The notes: generated by a model from the sequence alone, not told the origin. A stretch of 64,000 nt of DNA from Pelargonium tetragonum (GCA_036897445.1 JAYMTL010000025.1:1-64000); one strand, 5' to 3'; positions 50,119-63,626 are shown, counted from the first letter of the stretch. Translations and numbers: made by a program.

Positions 50119-53100
50119 AAAAAGATATACGGAGCACCTAATTGGGCCCCCTTTGCATGCACCCTACCTACTAAATAAAGAAGAAAATTTCTTATTCTTT
50201 GTACTTGTATGAGTCTTAGGTTAGTTATTCCCTTTATAGTACTTTTTGGAACCCCCATAAAGCACTTCATTTATATTCCTCTAAGGCTTAACTGTAAAAA
50301 ACTACTTTTAAAAAGTATTCCTTAGAAAGCCTTTTAAGATTGGCTTGTTAAAGTTAGAATCAAAGCAAAACTAGTCTTTGAGCTATCTCTAGAACTCCTT
50401 TTTTTGTTTCATTTTTAAGGGATCGGTAAGAGGGGATTCCCCAGACTCTTATATTTAAAGGAATAGATCTCATAAATGTGTCTTTATGTGTTTTTTATCT
50501 TTGCTCCTGATAAGGGGAATTTAATACCAAATGTACGATACATAAACAACCTCTTGGATAATATAAGATCCATTTGCAGTGGCAAGCTTGTTTTCCAGAG
50601 GAGCGTACTAATAAGAATTTGACTCCTAAGGAAAATGTGGATGCGTCCTCTCTTTATATTAAACTGGAGTTATTACTCTTTCCTTTTGGTAACCAATCAT
50701 GAACTAACTGACTTAGCTAAGAAAGCAGTTAGTAGAGGGGCCCTTCTCTTCTGATATAGAATGAAAATGAGTAGCTCGTGCCTTTTGATCAACTTGCATT
50801 GGGTAAGGTTCTAGTAGAGCTCAAGTGGAAAGAAAGTTTTACGAGTAGAGTGTGGAGTGATAACAAGTATACAAACGCAACTTGTTGATTTAAACGCATG
50901 GGTTCAACTAGCTAAGTTAAAAGAATATTTCATTTTAAGGTTAATTATGTATCAGTTCTACTATAGGGAGCCAGGGGTATGTTATATAATTGTCGGGATG
51001 CCCTAAAACGTTAAGAGCATATCACAAACCAAAAAGATAGCAAAGGGAGCCCCATCCTACAAGACACGTGTAAAACATGAAAGGTAGGTAATTCTTTTAA
51101 TCCGTCCGCCTGGCGGGCTACCATGCGGAAAAAGCTATACTATCAGGATCTCTCTTATGTTTTTACTTTACACAAAGCTGGAGTAGCGAACTTAACAGCA
51201 AAAAGATTTTCTATCTAAGCAATCTAACCTGACTACTTTTTACGGCTAGTTTAGGCAGTAAATGATATAAGCTATTTCTACTACTTAAATTTGTATCTCA
51301 GTGCGTCTCTTACCATGAAAGGGGATCCTTTCTCACCCTTGCTCCTTTATCTTTATATGCCCTTCTCACTATTTCTGTATTTTCAACAAGGTAGATACCA
51401 TATTACCCGCGAATTCATACATGAAAATTGAAAATTTGCAGTAGAGAATCATTATCATAAATTACTGATGTACAAACCCTCTCTATTTTTATAATAAAAA
51501 AATTCAACGAAACAGAGCAACTCTCTTCTCGACCTGCAGCAACCTTTCTAAACAAAATACGAAGGTATCCTACACTTATATGAGAATTACTCTAACAAAC
51601 GAAATTGACGAGATCCTTACTTAGAAATGTGTCTCTAAAGAAGCAGCGACCCTCCCCCCTTTCCGTGCATGTATTTATAGTGAAATCTAGGATACTCGGC
51701 TCATTTTTAGCTATAAAACTTTTTAATCTAGAGTCAAGTCCTTAAAAGTTGCCCAGTATCTTCTCTTTCTTTTGTGGAGAAGTAAGGCAATCCAAAGCTC
51801 TTCAAGTATCTGAAAAATAAGAGCTCGAAAACCTTAATATATCTAAATAGAGTTTCTGCATTTGGCGGTATCCTATTTACTCAGATGATACACTCAGGAT
51901 TTATTCCAACCCCATTTTTTGAAAACAAATATTGTAGAGTAGAATAGAACTTCCTTTACTTTAGTACTTTAGAAAGAGGACTTTTAATACCCTAAAGTGG
52001 AACTAGAATCGGAAACCTAGAAAAAGGATCGCCGCGAGCTTGGCTTTTAGGACAACACTCTTTACTTCCTAGATTTATGTTATGGGTCTTTCCTTTGTTA
52101 ATTTTACTGATTACAGGGGCTAAAACTGGGAATATCGGACACTGCACAATATTGTTTGTAAAAACACTAATCAGTTGGATTCTTAGAGCGAGCAAATCTA
52201 TTCATTTACATCTCTTTTTATTTATAGCAAACTTACTTAACTTAGAACCTGTCTGGTTAAACTAAGAAGATAGTACTTGATGAAGAGGTAAGTTTCCTTA
52301 TTACCTAATTTTCCCAAGCCCGATAACTCACATGAACTTTATACCACGAAGCAGGAAAAAAAAGAATTTTTAAAAGATTAAGTGGGCCGTTTCGATAAAA
52401 GAGGGTAATGGCTCTGGTATAAACCTCGTGAAAGCGGCTTTTATCCCGTAAAACCTATGGTTAGGATAACCCCGGGGAATTACTCGATTCTTTGATCTTG
52501 ATTGGGTGAAGAACGTAAAAGCAGACCTTTACTTTAGACTTTGATTATAAAGCTTTTTCTCTACTATAACTTACTAAATACAAAAGATCTGAAACTACCT
52601 TATAAAGCCTTTATTAACAACTCTCCTTTTTCCTATACTTGCTCTAACTAGAAAGAACACGAAAGCACAAGAATTCTATAAAAAGCTAAGCTAGGAGTCC
52701 TCCTACTTTCTTAAGAAGTCAGCGGTCGTCTATAATGTCTGAAAACGGAAAAGAGGGGTAAGTATAACCAAATCGTGTTTTATTAAGCGATTCTAGATAA
52801 TAAACTTGAGCACTATTTGAATGAATCCATACCCAGGGATCTCTAACAATTCCATTTCTCTAAAAAGGATTTTCCTATATTCAATTTAATTATAAAAAAT
52901 TTTTTAAGAAGGGTGTAAGCTCTTTTTACAACTTATGACATTTCTTGTTGCTGTTCCTGTATTCAGGTTAAGGTCATTTAGTAAGGAGTTGCTTTTCCCT
53001 CATTCTGTCTAGTTATTAAATAAGCCTAGAGAGAAAAGCTAAAGGAAACCTTGTTAGTAAAATCCCGAGAATAACAGGGAATTGAAAAGGATAATAAAGT

Positions 53101-54395
53101 TTTAACTCGAGTTATTACCTATCCAGAATAAGTAAAAAAAGATAGAGTACGTACAGGGGCATTCTTGTAGGAGGGGTTTTGTCGATTCTTGCTTTTCTAA
53201 TCTGAAACAAGGTAGTGCTAAAAAGGGAAGCTTAGGGAATCCGAAAACTTTTAAGGGTTGAAGATAAAGGGAAAAGAGTATAAAATTCTAAGGTTTAGGG
53301 AAGCTTTTTCAAGGAAGATGTTAAGTGCTGTTCCTCAAGATTATTCTCTTGTAAGCTCGTCAATATCAGATATGTAAAAAAGGATGATTGTGACAAGGAA
53401 GTTTAAAACCCACTAGGAGTGTCCTTCATTTTATTGTAATTTATACTTGTCTTGTCTGGATTTGTTGGGTCCTCACAATTATATAAACTCGAAAAACCTA
53501 GCTTAAACTTATTTGTTCTTGGCTCTCGAAAGGATTTAATTACTGGTTGATAAGCCTAAAGTCTAACTATACTCGACTTAAACAAAAACCCTTTCTGCAT
53601 ATTGTGAAATTTATAGAGTAGGGGTGCTATTATCCTTTGTCTTCCGCCTTTTTAGTATCCTTGTATAGAGAGGAGGATGGCAGGTCTTTTTTTATATACT
53701 ATCTAGATGGGATTCAACTAAATTTGAGTCAGGAATATTGCTAAGGTACCTCTATTTATATTATTAGCGAAACAGTTTCTCCACGAGCTTTCCCTGAATA
53801 AGTAAGGGTTTTAGTTAGAGAGCTTTTTAGCTGTAGAATAAAGTCTTATTAAATTCCCAATAACACTGAATTTCTTTTCTAACTCAAACTAGGCATTTAC
53901 AGATTTGATAGTATTTTCTTGAGATTGAAGCACTTATTCAATACAAAACTCTGATTTAACCAAGTTCCTAAAGGTTCATAAAACTTACTAATATTCCTGC
54001 TGCCCCTTTGTAAGTAGTCAAACTGTTTAGCTCGAGATCCGGTTGGAGGTCCTTCCTTTATACCAAAAATCTTCCCAATAGTTTGAGAAAAATTCAACCT
54101 TACCCACTTCGCAATTTCTATGTGAAAGTATACCCTGCGAGACTTATACTCCCTCTTAAATAACTCTTGCCAATCCTATCTATTTACTGTCCCAGATACT
54201 AAGAGACTAAAAGCAGAGCATTAGGAAACAAAACCTTTTTTTATTAGTTTCAATTTACTTTAAGCACTTCCCCGGTTACCTAACTACCCTCTTTATATTC
54301 ATATTCTTAGGGTTAAGCGGAAAAAGAGTAATAGAAATGAGAGAAATACACTTCATACAAAAAGCAAAAAGAATAAGATAACAAATAGAAAATTA
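50119..54395. other. Gene-less stretch
   Basis: No gene is recognised. GGGCCC occurs at 50144 and 50738, and a GC hairpin lies at 51106-51116. Two frames of 62 and 67 codons overlap on opposite strands near 52000-52260, and both look like chance. Confidence 0.55.
51106..51116. repeat. GC hairpin, 5-base arms
   Basis: CCGCC and GGCGG flank a single T inside AT-rich DNA, making an eleven-base, almost all G+C element. It is in keeping with the other small GC clusters here. Confidence 0.4.
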
Positions 54396-54466
54396 GCGGG
54401 AGCAGGACTTTAACCTAAAACACTACAGAGAAAGGATTGCGCTCTACTTGCTCAAAATAGTTAGAT
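54396..54466 (-). tRNA. tRNA-like relic, closest to trnK or a methionine tRNA
   Basis: On the minus strand GAGCAAGTAGAGCGC (54454-54440) is shaped like a D arm, and AGGTTAAAGTCCTGCT (54416-54401), followed by CCCGC, like a T arm and acceptor 3' strand. AGGTTCAAGTCCTGCT is the corresponding stretch of plant organelle trnK, differing at one base. The 5' strand that should pair with CTCCCGC is absent and no anticodon can be read with confidence. It is a probable pseudogene of uncertain identity. Confidence 0.25.
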
Positions 54467-55901
54467 ATTCTCATTATATAGATATATAGAGATTCTTGTT
54501 ACCATTCATATAGGGCACCCACCAAATACAATATAATAGAGAGTACTCGTCAAAACGAAGGTTGATTTCAAATTCTATCTAAGCTATTTGAATTACTAGA
54601 ACTGCTTTGATCAAACAAAAAAGGACTAAGACACCGGTAAAAAAGCTAAGACTTACTGATAATAACTTACAAGACTTGGAGAATAATTTAACTGCTTTAC
54701 CTTTCTTCAGTAGGCAACTAACAGAGGAACTTATCATATAGCTTATATAGCGATTTCACTTAAAAAATGACTTTAGAATTGAGTAACAGGTAAACTATAT
54801 CTTTATCTAAGTGATTTGAATCTTTCCTTTTTAGGCCTCGTTTCTGGATCTATTCTAAAATTCTAAGAAGTAAAGGGAACGAAGTTGGAAGATAGATTTG
54901 AAAAAAGAAAAAAGAGAGTAACTTGAACTTGACTAAGACGACATTTCTATCAAAAGGGCTTTACATGGCTTGAGCTTTAACAAGGTTTTGCGGGACGGCT
55001 ATTTTCTATTTTTACAAGCTTTTCAGAAGGTAAAGAGGAAGAGTGGCTACTCTTGGTACTACTTAAATAGATCTGGGGTTTCTTGTTTTAAAAAGGTAAG
55101 TCCTAAATACCCGAAAAGCGGGGCTTCTAAAAAACCTAGTGAGTATTAACTCTAAAAGAAGGTAGAAGGTTATCCCTAGATAGCTAAACCGATGATAAAA
55201 GTTTAGATAGTGACTTTTGGGTTATTTTCCGTAATCCCAAATTCTGGTTTGTTATTGAGCCCTTTTTGGAAAAGCCCTTACTTAAAATTCCTGATTTTTT
55301 AGCTTAAGTTAAGGTAGCTATAAAGTAAGGCTCGATTTTGAGTTGCGCAGTCTAGAAAAGGTAGCCTTTTACGTCGGATATTGCAAGTTTCCAATTCTGG
55401 ATTTTATCTTAATAAAGCAGGGAAGTCGCAATATAAATTCGGCAAGCCCTGAAGAGCAAGACATCAAAATCCAAACTGGGGATAAATGAGACTCTAGAAA
55501 GTAACTTGGGCATTTTTTGGTTTAGTTCTTAATCTTTTCAGTCTTTTGAAAAGAAATTGCCTTTTTTAAGTTTTATAAGATAAGATCCCTAAGGAGTAGT
55601 AAGGTTTGCTCTTGCACTGCCTTTTTTTCTTCCAGGTATCCCAAAAAGATAGTAAAAAGGTTGGAGAATAAATATAGTAATTGAAGTGATAAGTTTCCAG
55701 TAAAAGTCAAGCCTAAGTTAAACGAACTGAGTCACAAGGGGCTCTTTAAAGTCATTTCTTCTTTCCTCAGTTCTGGATCTAATGGAATATTGGGGTATAT
55801 AATGAGTACTTTTTCGATTCCTGCTCTCTTAATTCTACCTAAATTGGAACTAAAGGAATCCTCGTACAGAGTATTAAGAAAGCTCTTAGAAAAAAAGGGG
55901 G
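54467..55901. other. Gene-less stretch
   Basis: No recognisable feature is present. Frames are at most about 60 codons. Confidence 0.55.
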
Positions 55902-56680
55902 AATATTTAGGCAAGGAACAAAGTTCTTGAAGAATATTCCGAGAGTTCTATGAATTCTTTCTTTATTGTATTCAGTCTTTGCTGCTTTAGTTTTCATTTC
56001 CATTGACCAACTTTCCTTTAAAAAATTTATGACTATGTTTCTGACTTTACCATTTATACATTTATCGGTGTAAGTTCCTAAACCTTCAGTTAAAACTCCA
56101 ATCAGTAATCAGTTAAAGGAAATTGGACTAGACTCTACTTGCAAAGGATTTCCCTAGCCTTAAGCCTTGGCCTACTTGACTTCGACTGCGAAGATAGAGA
56201 TACCTTAGGTTAGGTTGAGGACATTAGCAATGAATGATACAATCGGAAAGTACCCGCAACTTTTTTATAGAAATAGAATCTTTCATAAGATAATACAAAT
56301 TATCTCCTAAAGTAAAGCTACACTTCGACAAGAAGACAATTAAGAGAGTTCCATCTAGTTACTAAATCTAGACTATTCTAGAAATCCTAGGAATATAACT
56401 TACTCAAAGGAAGAATATACTTTCGGTCAAAAGGAAATTGAAGCTAAGGTAATGCTCATTTCTGTTATAGAATCAATCCTCCTTGTAATCTGGTTTCAAC
56501 AACTGAACGGAACATGTTAAAGAACTAATACAAAGCAATACATTTACTCCTTCATAAACTTAAAAAAACAGGTACTCATTTTAGCTTTGATTCAATAGCA
56601 ACATTAGCGCACGCAAAGAGACAGAAATCCAAGGAAGAGAATCAGTCTGCACCTTCTTAAATTCAGTTAATGCTTAGAAT
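55902..56680. other. Second compositional block without GGG
   Basis: No GGG occurs on the plus strand for 779 bases, and CCC is also rare (two cases seen). A run of five G ends at 55901 and GGG returns at 56681. Frames are short and no RNA gene is seen. Unlike 29106-30241, both strands lack runs, so the whole block has a smoother texture. Confidence 0.45.
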
Positions 56681-59600
56681 GGGTTTCCCTTTTATATTAG
56701 AATAACTCCTTGTAAGGAAAGAAGAATCTGGTTTCTGTTAGAACAATCCTTTGAAAGCATTGACTGACCTTCCTTTAGCTAAAACTACAACCTAAAATAG
56801 GTTGCCATCCTAGGAAGATAGGTAAGGAATTTTCTGAATTTAGATAGTTCTTTCCTAAACCGGAAATTCTTAGGACTAACAATTAAGGCTACAAGATCTT
56901 AATTCTATACCAACTCAAAAGGAAGATAATCTGTACCATTCCATGAATACAAAATACTAGATACTAGAAATTCTGAATTCTCTATCGGGATCCTAAAAGC
57001 ATGACCTCTTTTGATTTTTAACTTAGTTCTTACTCTTTAAAATACCCCCAGAAAGCCCTAGACTCTTCTTATTCTTATGAGATACTTTCTCCTTTTTGAT
57101 TGTTACCTACATAAAGTTAAACAGGTAGTCTTAGCAAAGTTACTGCAGGACTATAGATTAGAAAAGGGCATTCCCGCATAAAAAAGGATTAACCTAACTC
57201 AAAAAAGCCCATATCCTGTACTTCAAAGGGTAAGGAACTCCCTATATATTTATTAAGATAAAAAAAGATTACAAGACTTCCCGGAAGTCCTTTTTATAAT
57301 AATAACTGGTTATCAAACGCTTTTACAACAATACAACAAAATTTTACTACAAATAAAGTCAAGGTATTAAAGTGTTTGGTAAGTTTTTTAGTTTTTATAG
57401 CCGGCTTCCTATTAAGTTACAGAGAACCTTTAAGAGACTGTATATTGAATTTCTTTTGCTGCCCCTTGGCTAAACGTGAGATATTCTAGTAAAGTATAAA
57501 GCCTAGAGACGCCCCGATTCTTATTTATAACCAAACTAGGATTAGGGGACCTAAAGTAGCTACTACTGTACTTGATTAATTTCATTAAATCCAGCTTTTA
57601 CACCTGGAAAACCCGACAGCTAAACCACTTTAATTCTATACTTTACTTTCCTGCGTGTCCCCTTATAGACCTGGGTTTTACCAACTCTAATTAATATAGG
57701 ATATGCCTCTTATTACAGAAAAAAGCATAGGTTAGTAACTACTGACTTTCTCTCTAGAGTTCAAATTCTTTTCCTCTCCCTTTGCCCGGGCCCTTTTTTG
57801 TTTATATAGTTTTCTCCTCTTTTTTTGTAAAAGTAGAATAGACAACACCCTTTTTAATTTAAGAGAAATAGAAGCAATGTGTTGTACCTTTGATTCGTGC
57901 CTAGAGCGAGTAGCAAAAACTTCTTATTTACACCCCTGTATAGACCTGCAACCTATTTAGTTACTCTTATTTGCATAAACCAACACCATTCACTCCCCGG
58001 CTACCCAGTAAGTTTTTTTTTACAAAAAGCTACAAGGAAACTCTATCCTGTTACAATCTATACTACTTTTCGAACCTGATTTTGGGAAGAGAGCAAAAAC
58101 GCTTGGGTAATAAACATAAAAGCTTTCTCAAAATTCTATCATATAACTATACTCCACCTCGCTTCACCCGTAATGCGTTATAAAGTACACAGCCAAAACT
58201 AGGAACTCTCATAAAAACCCTTGTTTATTTATTCTTTATCCCTTGGATCCCTGTTTCATTTAACAACAGAAAGCAAGAGAGCTCCCTATACCTAATCTTT
58301 ATCCTTTTTAATTAACTAAAACCTGTTCTATAAACGACATTTTGGTTCTTGTTAAGATGTAACAGCAGGAGGGCCCATTTACTTTACGGATCAAGGCTCT
58401 TAGTCTTAGCTATTAGATTTTATAAGGGCTTACAAAAGGGTTAAGGCAGAGACGAGAACTCGTTTGGTTATAGAATTCCTTCTAACTTCTAAAAGACTCC
58501 TGGATTTAGGAGCTCTTACCCGAGAAAACTAAAGACTTTAACTTCTAAGAATAATTTGGGTTTAAAGGGACTTTTTCTAAATATTTAATAAAGAATCACA
58601 TCACATAAAGTTAGCACTTCTTCCGAAATCGGGCTTATACCACTGTTTAGATTTAGTAAAACTTACCCTGAGCGCTTATTAGGATACATTCTTAGGTTAA
58701 GCTGCTCCTTATGGTAACTCGTAATCCTCTCGGCTTATTTATTAGCAAGTTAATAAGATGTTTTGACAGTTTATACTTTATTAAGTAAAAGAACGCCATA
58801 AAAGGATCTCTAAAAAGGGGTTCCAAGATCCAAACAAAGTACTTAAGATTTAGTGGAGTTAGCTCCTTTTATTAAGTACCATATAACTGTAAAGTTGCCT
58901 CGGCATTATACTCGTTTAATACTTAGCGCTCTATTGGGCCTCTACTCAAGGAAGGGGGCTTAGTTAAGGAAAAGCGACCTAAACCGCTCCACGTGTATTC
59001 TTAGTTATAATTCAAATTTTTCAAAGCTTTTTTCTAAAGTCAGAGCGTATACTCTTTTCGAGAATTTACTAAAGCTTTCCTAAATAAAGGATTTTCCTGA
59101 AACCGGGTGTACTGTATAGTAGTAAATAACACTATCCATTAAATACATTGTATTTAGACTTAAAATATCAAGGACTAAAAAAGATCCTGGAAGCTTGGCC
59201 TTTACTTATTATTCCCCGCTTTATCCCCACCTATACAACTTTTTTATTAGCTAGGATCGCTCTTAATCCTTAATACCCAAAACTATCCTTTAAGTCTTTC
59301 TATTTCTTATGAGCTATCTTCTCTATCCATAGCTAGTGGATTCCGTATCTTGATTGCTTAGCCTTCATAAGCCTTTCCTACTTAAATTCTTACCACTTCT
59401 AAACTATACTCTTTTCTCTTAGAGGGATTGAGGAACTATATTAACGTCTTATATCTCTAGTAATGTATTTCATTTTTCCGTTATTGCCAGCTACCTCTTT
59501 AGGTTTACGTCTGACACATTTTGTGCGATTTTAGGTATTCTAGAGTCCCCCTTATTAAATTCAATTTGAAGACTAATTCTTTTATTTTCGATCTTTTACA

Positions 59601-59727
59601 CTTTAATTGCATTACCTTGTTAAACGACTAAACAGGAACCTCCATTATTATAAGATTATGGTATCTTGTGAACTCTAAAGTAAACAGGGAAAGACTAGGA
59701 AATATCCGGGACAGGGAACTTTAAGGG
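56681..59727. other. Gene-less stretch
   Basis: No gene is recognised. A GC cluster GCCCGGGCCC lies at 57784-57793 and GGGCCC at 58371. Frames near 57897-58183 overlap each other and are chance-length. Confidence 0.55.
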
Positions 59728-60970
59728 TTCTAAAGGTAAAGGAATTAGTACAACCAAGAATTAGTCTCTTTTACACTGGATTTTTGATTATACATTCCCT
59801 TATTTATCTCTGAGACTTTAAGAGTATCCCTACCTAAACCCAGGAAAACACAATTAAGAGAAAACCTCCTCGCTTTTAAACACGCCCACTATCTTTTCTA
59901 AGAAATTCAAGGATAAAGAAATCCATGAGATAAGAAAAAACCCTTCTAGTAAATACAAGGAATCCTAAAACTAAAGATTATAATATGAATACAAAAGAAA
60001 TGATAAAGTGTAGAGAAAATCTTCCTTATTAGTGCCAGTTTAGATGCCTCTTAAGCTGCTTCCTGTTGTATAACCCACAAACTCTAGGATTTACCCTACT
60101 TTAAATTATAGACCTCATTAATTACAAACTTTCAAGAATTAAAACGAATCCAGCTGAAACTCCTAACTAACAATATCATCGAAATTCTTATCCAGAATGC
60201 CTTTTTTATCCTCAGTCAATATCTTCAGCTAGAGCTAGTAAATACTTTACAAAATATGCTTAAGAAAAGGAATTTAGTATTTCCTACAATTTCTTATGGA
60301 CCTTCTAGAAAAATGAGGACCTGGTACATACGCTCATGAAATCCCCTTCATCAGAGAACCTTTGCTTTACTGCCTTACAACTAGAACTAGAAAACAGAGG
60401 TCAAATGTTGTCTTGTCTTTACCCATTCTTTAATACTCTCCTAAACGAAACAACAAAAGGAAATAGAAGATGGTTACCTCCACTAAGACTAAGAAGCTTA
60501 CTATCAATACAACCCCAAGTATAAACTTCCTCTCTATCTACCCTGAAAGTATACCTCCTAGCTTTCCAAAACAGGAATTAGAAGAAGCAAATCCTTTACT
60601 GGTTATTCCCTTTAGTATCCCATTAGAATTAGAATACATTGCTTTCCCTTAAGACTCAAGCTTGCCTTTCCAGCATAGAGTGCAAGAACCAAAACTCCCT
60701 TCTTTCCTAAAAAAGGTATCTATCTTACCTTACTCAAAGGAATCGAATACTAATACAAATAAATTGGATTCTTAGGATTATATGCTTTACAAAGAAACCC
60801 TGAACGGCAATCCATTTACTCCTTTATAAACCCCAAACTCTTAGGAATCTCAAGAATAAAGCAAATAAAATGGACTTAATTCTACGTTATCATGCTCCTC
60901 TTATGACTCTTCTTAATTAATAGTTCAATTTTTTATATGACTAAAACTCTGCTAGTATTTCGCTAACAAA
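59728..60970. other. Third compositional block: no GGG but many CCC
   Basis: There is no GGG for 1,243 bases, while more than ten CCC occur on the same strand, so the block has strong strand asymmetry. From base composition alone about six or seven GGG are expected, and by the rate of the surrounding DNA about three times as many. Two overlapping frames of about 60 codons (60336-60652) lie here, with no recognisable motif. Confidence 0.5.
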
Positions 60971-61100
60971 GGGATAGCGCTTGCACTTATTTAAAATCTC
61001 TCGTATTGCCTAGCTCTATAAATTTTTGAGTAGAAAGTTTTTTTAGCTAAACTAAAAAGAAAAAGGGTCTAGCCCCCTTGGCATGTCGGAAGGAGTAAAA

Positions 61101-61150
61101 GACTAAGCGGTAGAACATCTCAAAACATTAGTAGCACCCGGGTCAATCAA
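61101..61150 (+). tRNA. Very weak tRNA-like piece
   Basis: GACTAAGCGGTAGAACATC has the look of a D arm, and CACCCGGGTCAATC about 20 bases later the look of a T arm with a missing base. There is no acceptor stem and no readable anticodon. It is listed because a second tRNA-like piece follows within 100 bases. Confidence 0.12.
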
Positions 61151-61189
61151 GTTAATATTTAAATTTCCCCCCTTTTTCTTTTTGATATG

Positions 61190-61246
61190 ATATTAGTTTT
61201 AGCTTTGTATTTGCATGCAAGATAAGGGTTCGAGTCTTTTAGTTCA
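61190..61246 (+). tRNA. tRNA-Gln-like relic (3' half)
   Basis: GCATGCAA (61213-61220) followed by GGGTTCGAGTCTTTTAGTTC resembles the 3' half of plant mitochondrial trnQ-UUG, which has GCATGCAAAGGTTCGAATCC followed by TTTTACTCC. Four extra bases separate the two words. The 5' half is not recognisable. It is a probable pseudogene; chance cannot be excluded. Confidence 0.22.
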
Positions 61247-63074
61247 ACGAGATTTTTCTGGGGATTACTAGGTTAAGAGAAATCGGGGTTTGTTTCTAAG
61301 TTTTACTGAAAATGACTCAAAAAGTTATGTCTAACTCTTTCTTTAGTTCGGTTCTTCAGGTACGGTGTATAAGGTTCTTGACTTCTGGTAGCGTAAACAA
61401 AAAGATTTTGTAAACCGTAGTTTTGTTCCCTTCATTAGGGAGTATCTCATAGGGCAATTTATACTAGCTCGGTCAAGCAGTACAAGGTATGTATAAGCCA
61501 AAGAACTTGGGCTATATTGAGGACAAGGATTAAACTGCTAAGGTGGATTAGTCTTATAGAGGTTTAAGAAAAAGAATTTCTCTCTCTACACAAGGAAATC
61601 AGCCCTATAGTTACAGATTTAGTAGTTTGTGGGTCATATATGCCCTTTTCTCTTTTGATTGCTTTGGTAGAGGGTCCGTTAAAAGATTAAGAATGCTTTG
61701 ACATACCTTACAATATTGAGCTCAGCCTCTTGGCTTGGGGTTAACAGGCAATAAGGATTTAGCTTCCTAGTTGACAGGTTACTTTTGTAAAAGGATCCTA
61801 AATAAGTCATAAAAGGAATTCTTTAAAGTCTGAGGTTAAGGATGATACCCAAAAAAGAAGATAAATCTTCTTTTAGTTTTAGCGTTTACTAGCTGGAATA
61901 TACCGTTTTATACGGACTCCCTCATTACAGGAAACCCTTTTCTAACAAATTCTTGACTAAGGATAATGTGATTCGAAAAACTAATGACACAAGTCAATTT
62001 CAGTGCTTTGAAGTACCCACAGAGTTAGGTATTGGCTTTGAAACAGGATGCTTTTTAGAAAGAAATGACTTTCCTTTCGAATTGGTCTACATCTACCTAA
62101 GTGTTTCGTATTTTAGGAGGATTCGGCAAGTTACTATACCACAGCAAATTAGCAATCAATATGAAACGGTTATTTATCCTTACTTTATTGTAACGAAGTT
62201 TTTACTTGAAAACCTGGAGTCGTATGTCGAGGGTGGTCTACGAGTAAACTAAATTGAAATCCGATCAATTATGAATTAAAGTGCATTTGAAAGGTACGCT
62301 CTGGTTTCGAGTCCTTTTCACAGTCAGTTCATCTAAAAAGAAAAAAGGATCCCCCCAGAATTCCTTATTTGTCCTACTCAACCACGCCTCTCTTGAAAAT
62401 GAAAGTAAGAGTTAACTACAGCCGTCTAGATTTTTATTGGACAATTATCGATCCAGAAGTTCCTTGAAGCTTTGTAAGCACATAGTACAAAAAGGGGTTT
62501 CCTATTTGGTAGGGTCCCTTTTCATCGTGTGAAATATATAGAGGTGTTTACATTTCCCTTTTAAATTAGCTCCATGCTGCATCCAAACAGGAAGTAAACC
62601 AATTTCCACTTAAATATAGAATTTGTGAGTTGAGTTCCTTTTTGAATTCTGAATACCGGAGATATACAAAAAAAATCGAGAAGGCCCCATAGAAAATTGA
62701 ATGCAGTATGGCCTAAGACAAGAACTATGCAACTAGAACCGCTCTTCATTATCAAGCCCCTTATTCCCAAGAGCAGAGAGTCTCATCTCAAGGGGTTGCT
62801 TTAGAAAAACTCAGGAATCGCTTATATAGATATAGACTACTAATAGATGGGTAGTAGAAGTTCAATTTAATAGGTAATACACAAGTTTCTGAGATTCGTA
62901 CTAAGAGGGTTCAAATGTCGTAAAGCTTTTAGGGTCAAAGAAAAAGAAGAAATTCCTGAGGGTTGAGTATAAAGACTTTTACGCCAGGGTAAGGGTTCAA
63001 AAAATTGAGGTGTGTCCTAAACTATGAAATGGCTCCGGCAGAGGCAAAGAAAGGGCGGACTTTTCAAATTTCTC
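61247..63074. other. Gene-less stretch
   Basis: A 99-codon frame at 61953-62252 starts at TTG. It has a mixed, protein-like composition but no recognisable domain and lies within chance length. GGTTTCGAGTCC near 62307 looks like a T arm with one extra base and lacks the rest of a tRNA. Confidence 0.5.
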
Positions 63075-63095
63075 TAGCAAGTAAACTTGCCTCAG
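63075..63095 (+). repeat. 21-base dispersed repeat with hairpin core, copy 1
   Basis: The hairpin core GCAAGT-AA-ACTTGC is preceded by TA and followed by CTCAG. All 21 bases recur exactly at 63627-63647, 552 bases downstream in the same orientation. By chance about 0.003 exact 21-base repeats are expected in the window. The flanks share only AAAAGAA just downstream. Short hairpin repeats scattered in intergenic DNA are known from several organelle genomes. Confidence 0.75.
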
Positions 63096-63626
63096 CTAAA
63101 AAGAACCTCGGGCTTGAATAAAAGGGGGTTGCACCGTGTATGAAGAAATATCTTATTTGACTTGCATATAGTATTTAACAGACGACTTTCTTTATCTTTA
63201 AGAGTAGAGTAACCCAGAAAAATAAGGTACCTACTTTAGTTAGTCTCTCATTTATTCTAGAATTCAGAGGATGCGTACAGTAGAAAATAGCTTATCTTTT
63301 AACAAGGAGCTTTATCTTTTATTTTATAAATTTCGAAATTGGAACTATAAATCTTGGGTTATAAGAGTTAAAAAGAATAAAAAGTAATTAAGAAATTTTT
63401 GCAAACGCTTGCTCTTTTTTTTTAACAATGAAGTAAGTCCCCGAAACTTTGCGGGATTCCTCGTTTCCTTTCTTTATATATAAATTTTATGCTGTTCTAG
63501 GCTCCCCTTTTTATTCTAGGTCTGACTACAAGAGTAGTTCCAGAATTTAGTATAGGACTGTTTAATTGAATCTAAAGAACTTGTAAGTCAAACTAAAAAT
63601 CTATCAAATAAAAAGTGAAATAAGTA
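63096..63626. other. Spacer between the two 21-base repeats
   Basis: No gene is recognised. The two repeat copies are direct, so recombination between them could delete or excise this segment, but nothing inside it suggests a mobile unit. Confidence 0.5.

Noticed and set aside
61953-62252. A 99-codon frame with balanced, protein-like composition
   Set aside because: It has a TTG start, no recognisable domain and no neighbour or signal, and is within chance length.
62300-62325. GGTTTCGAGTCC, a T-arm-like word
   Set aside because: One base too many, no cloverleaf.
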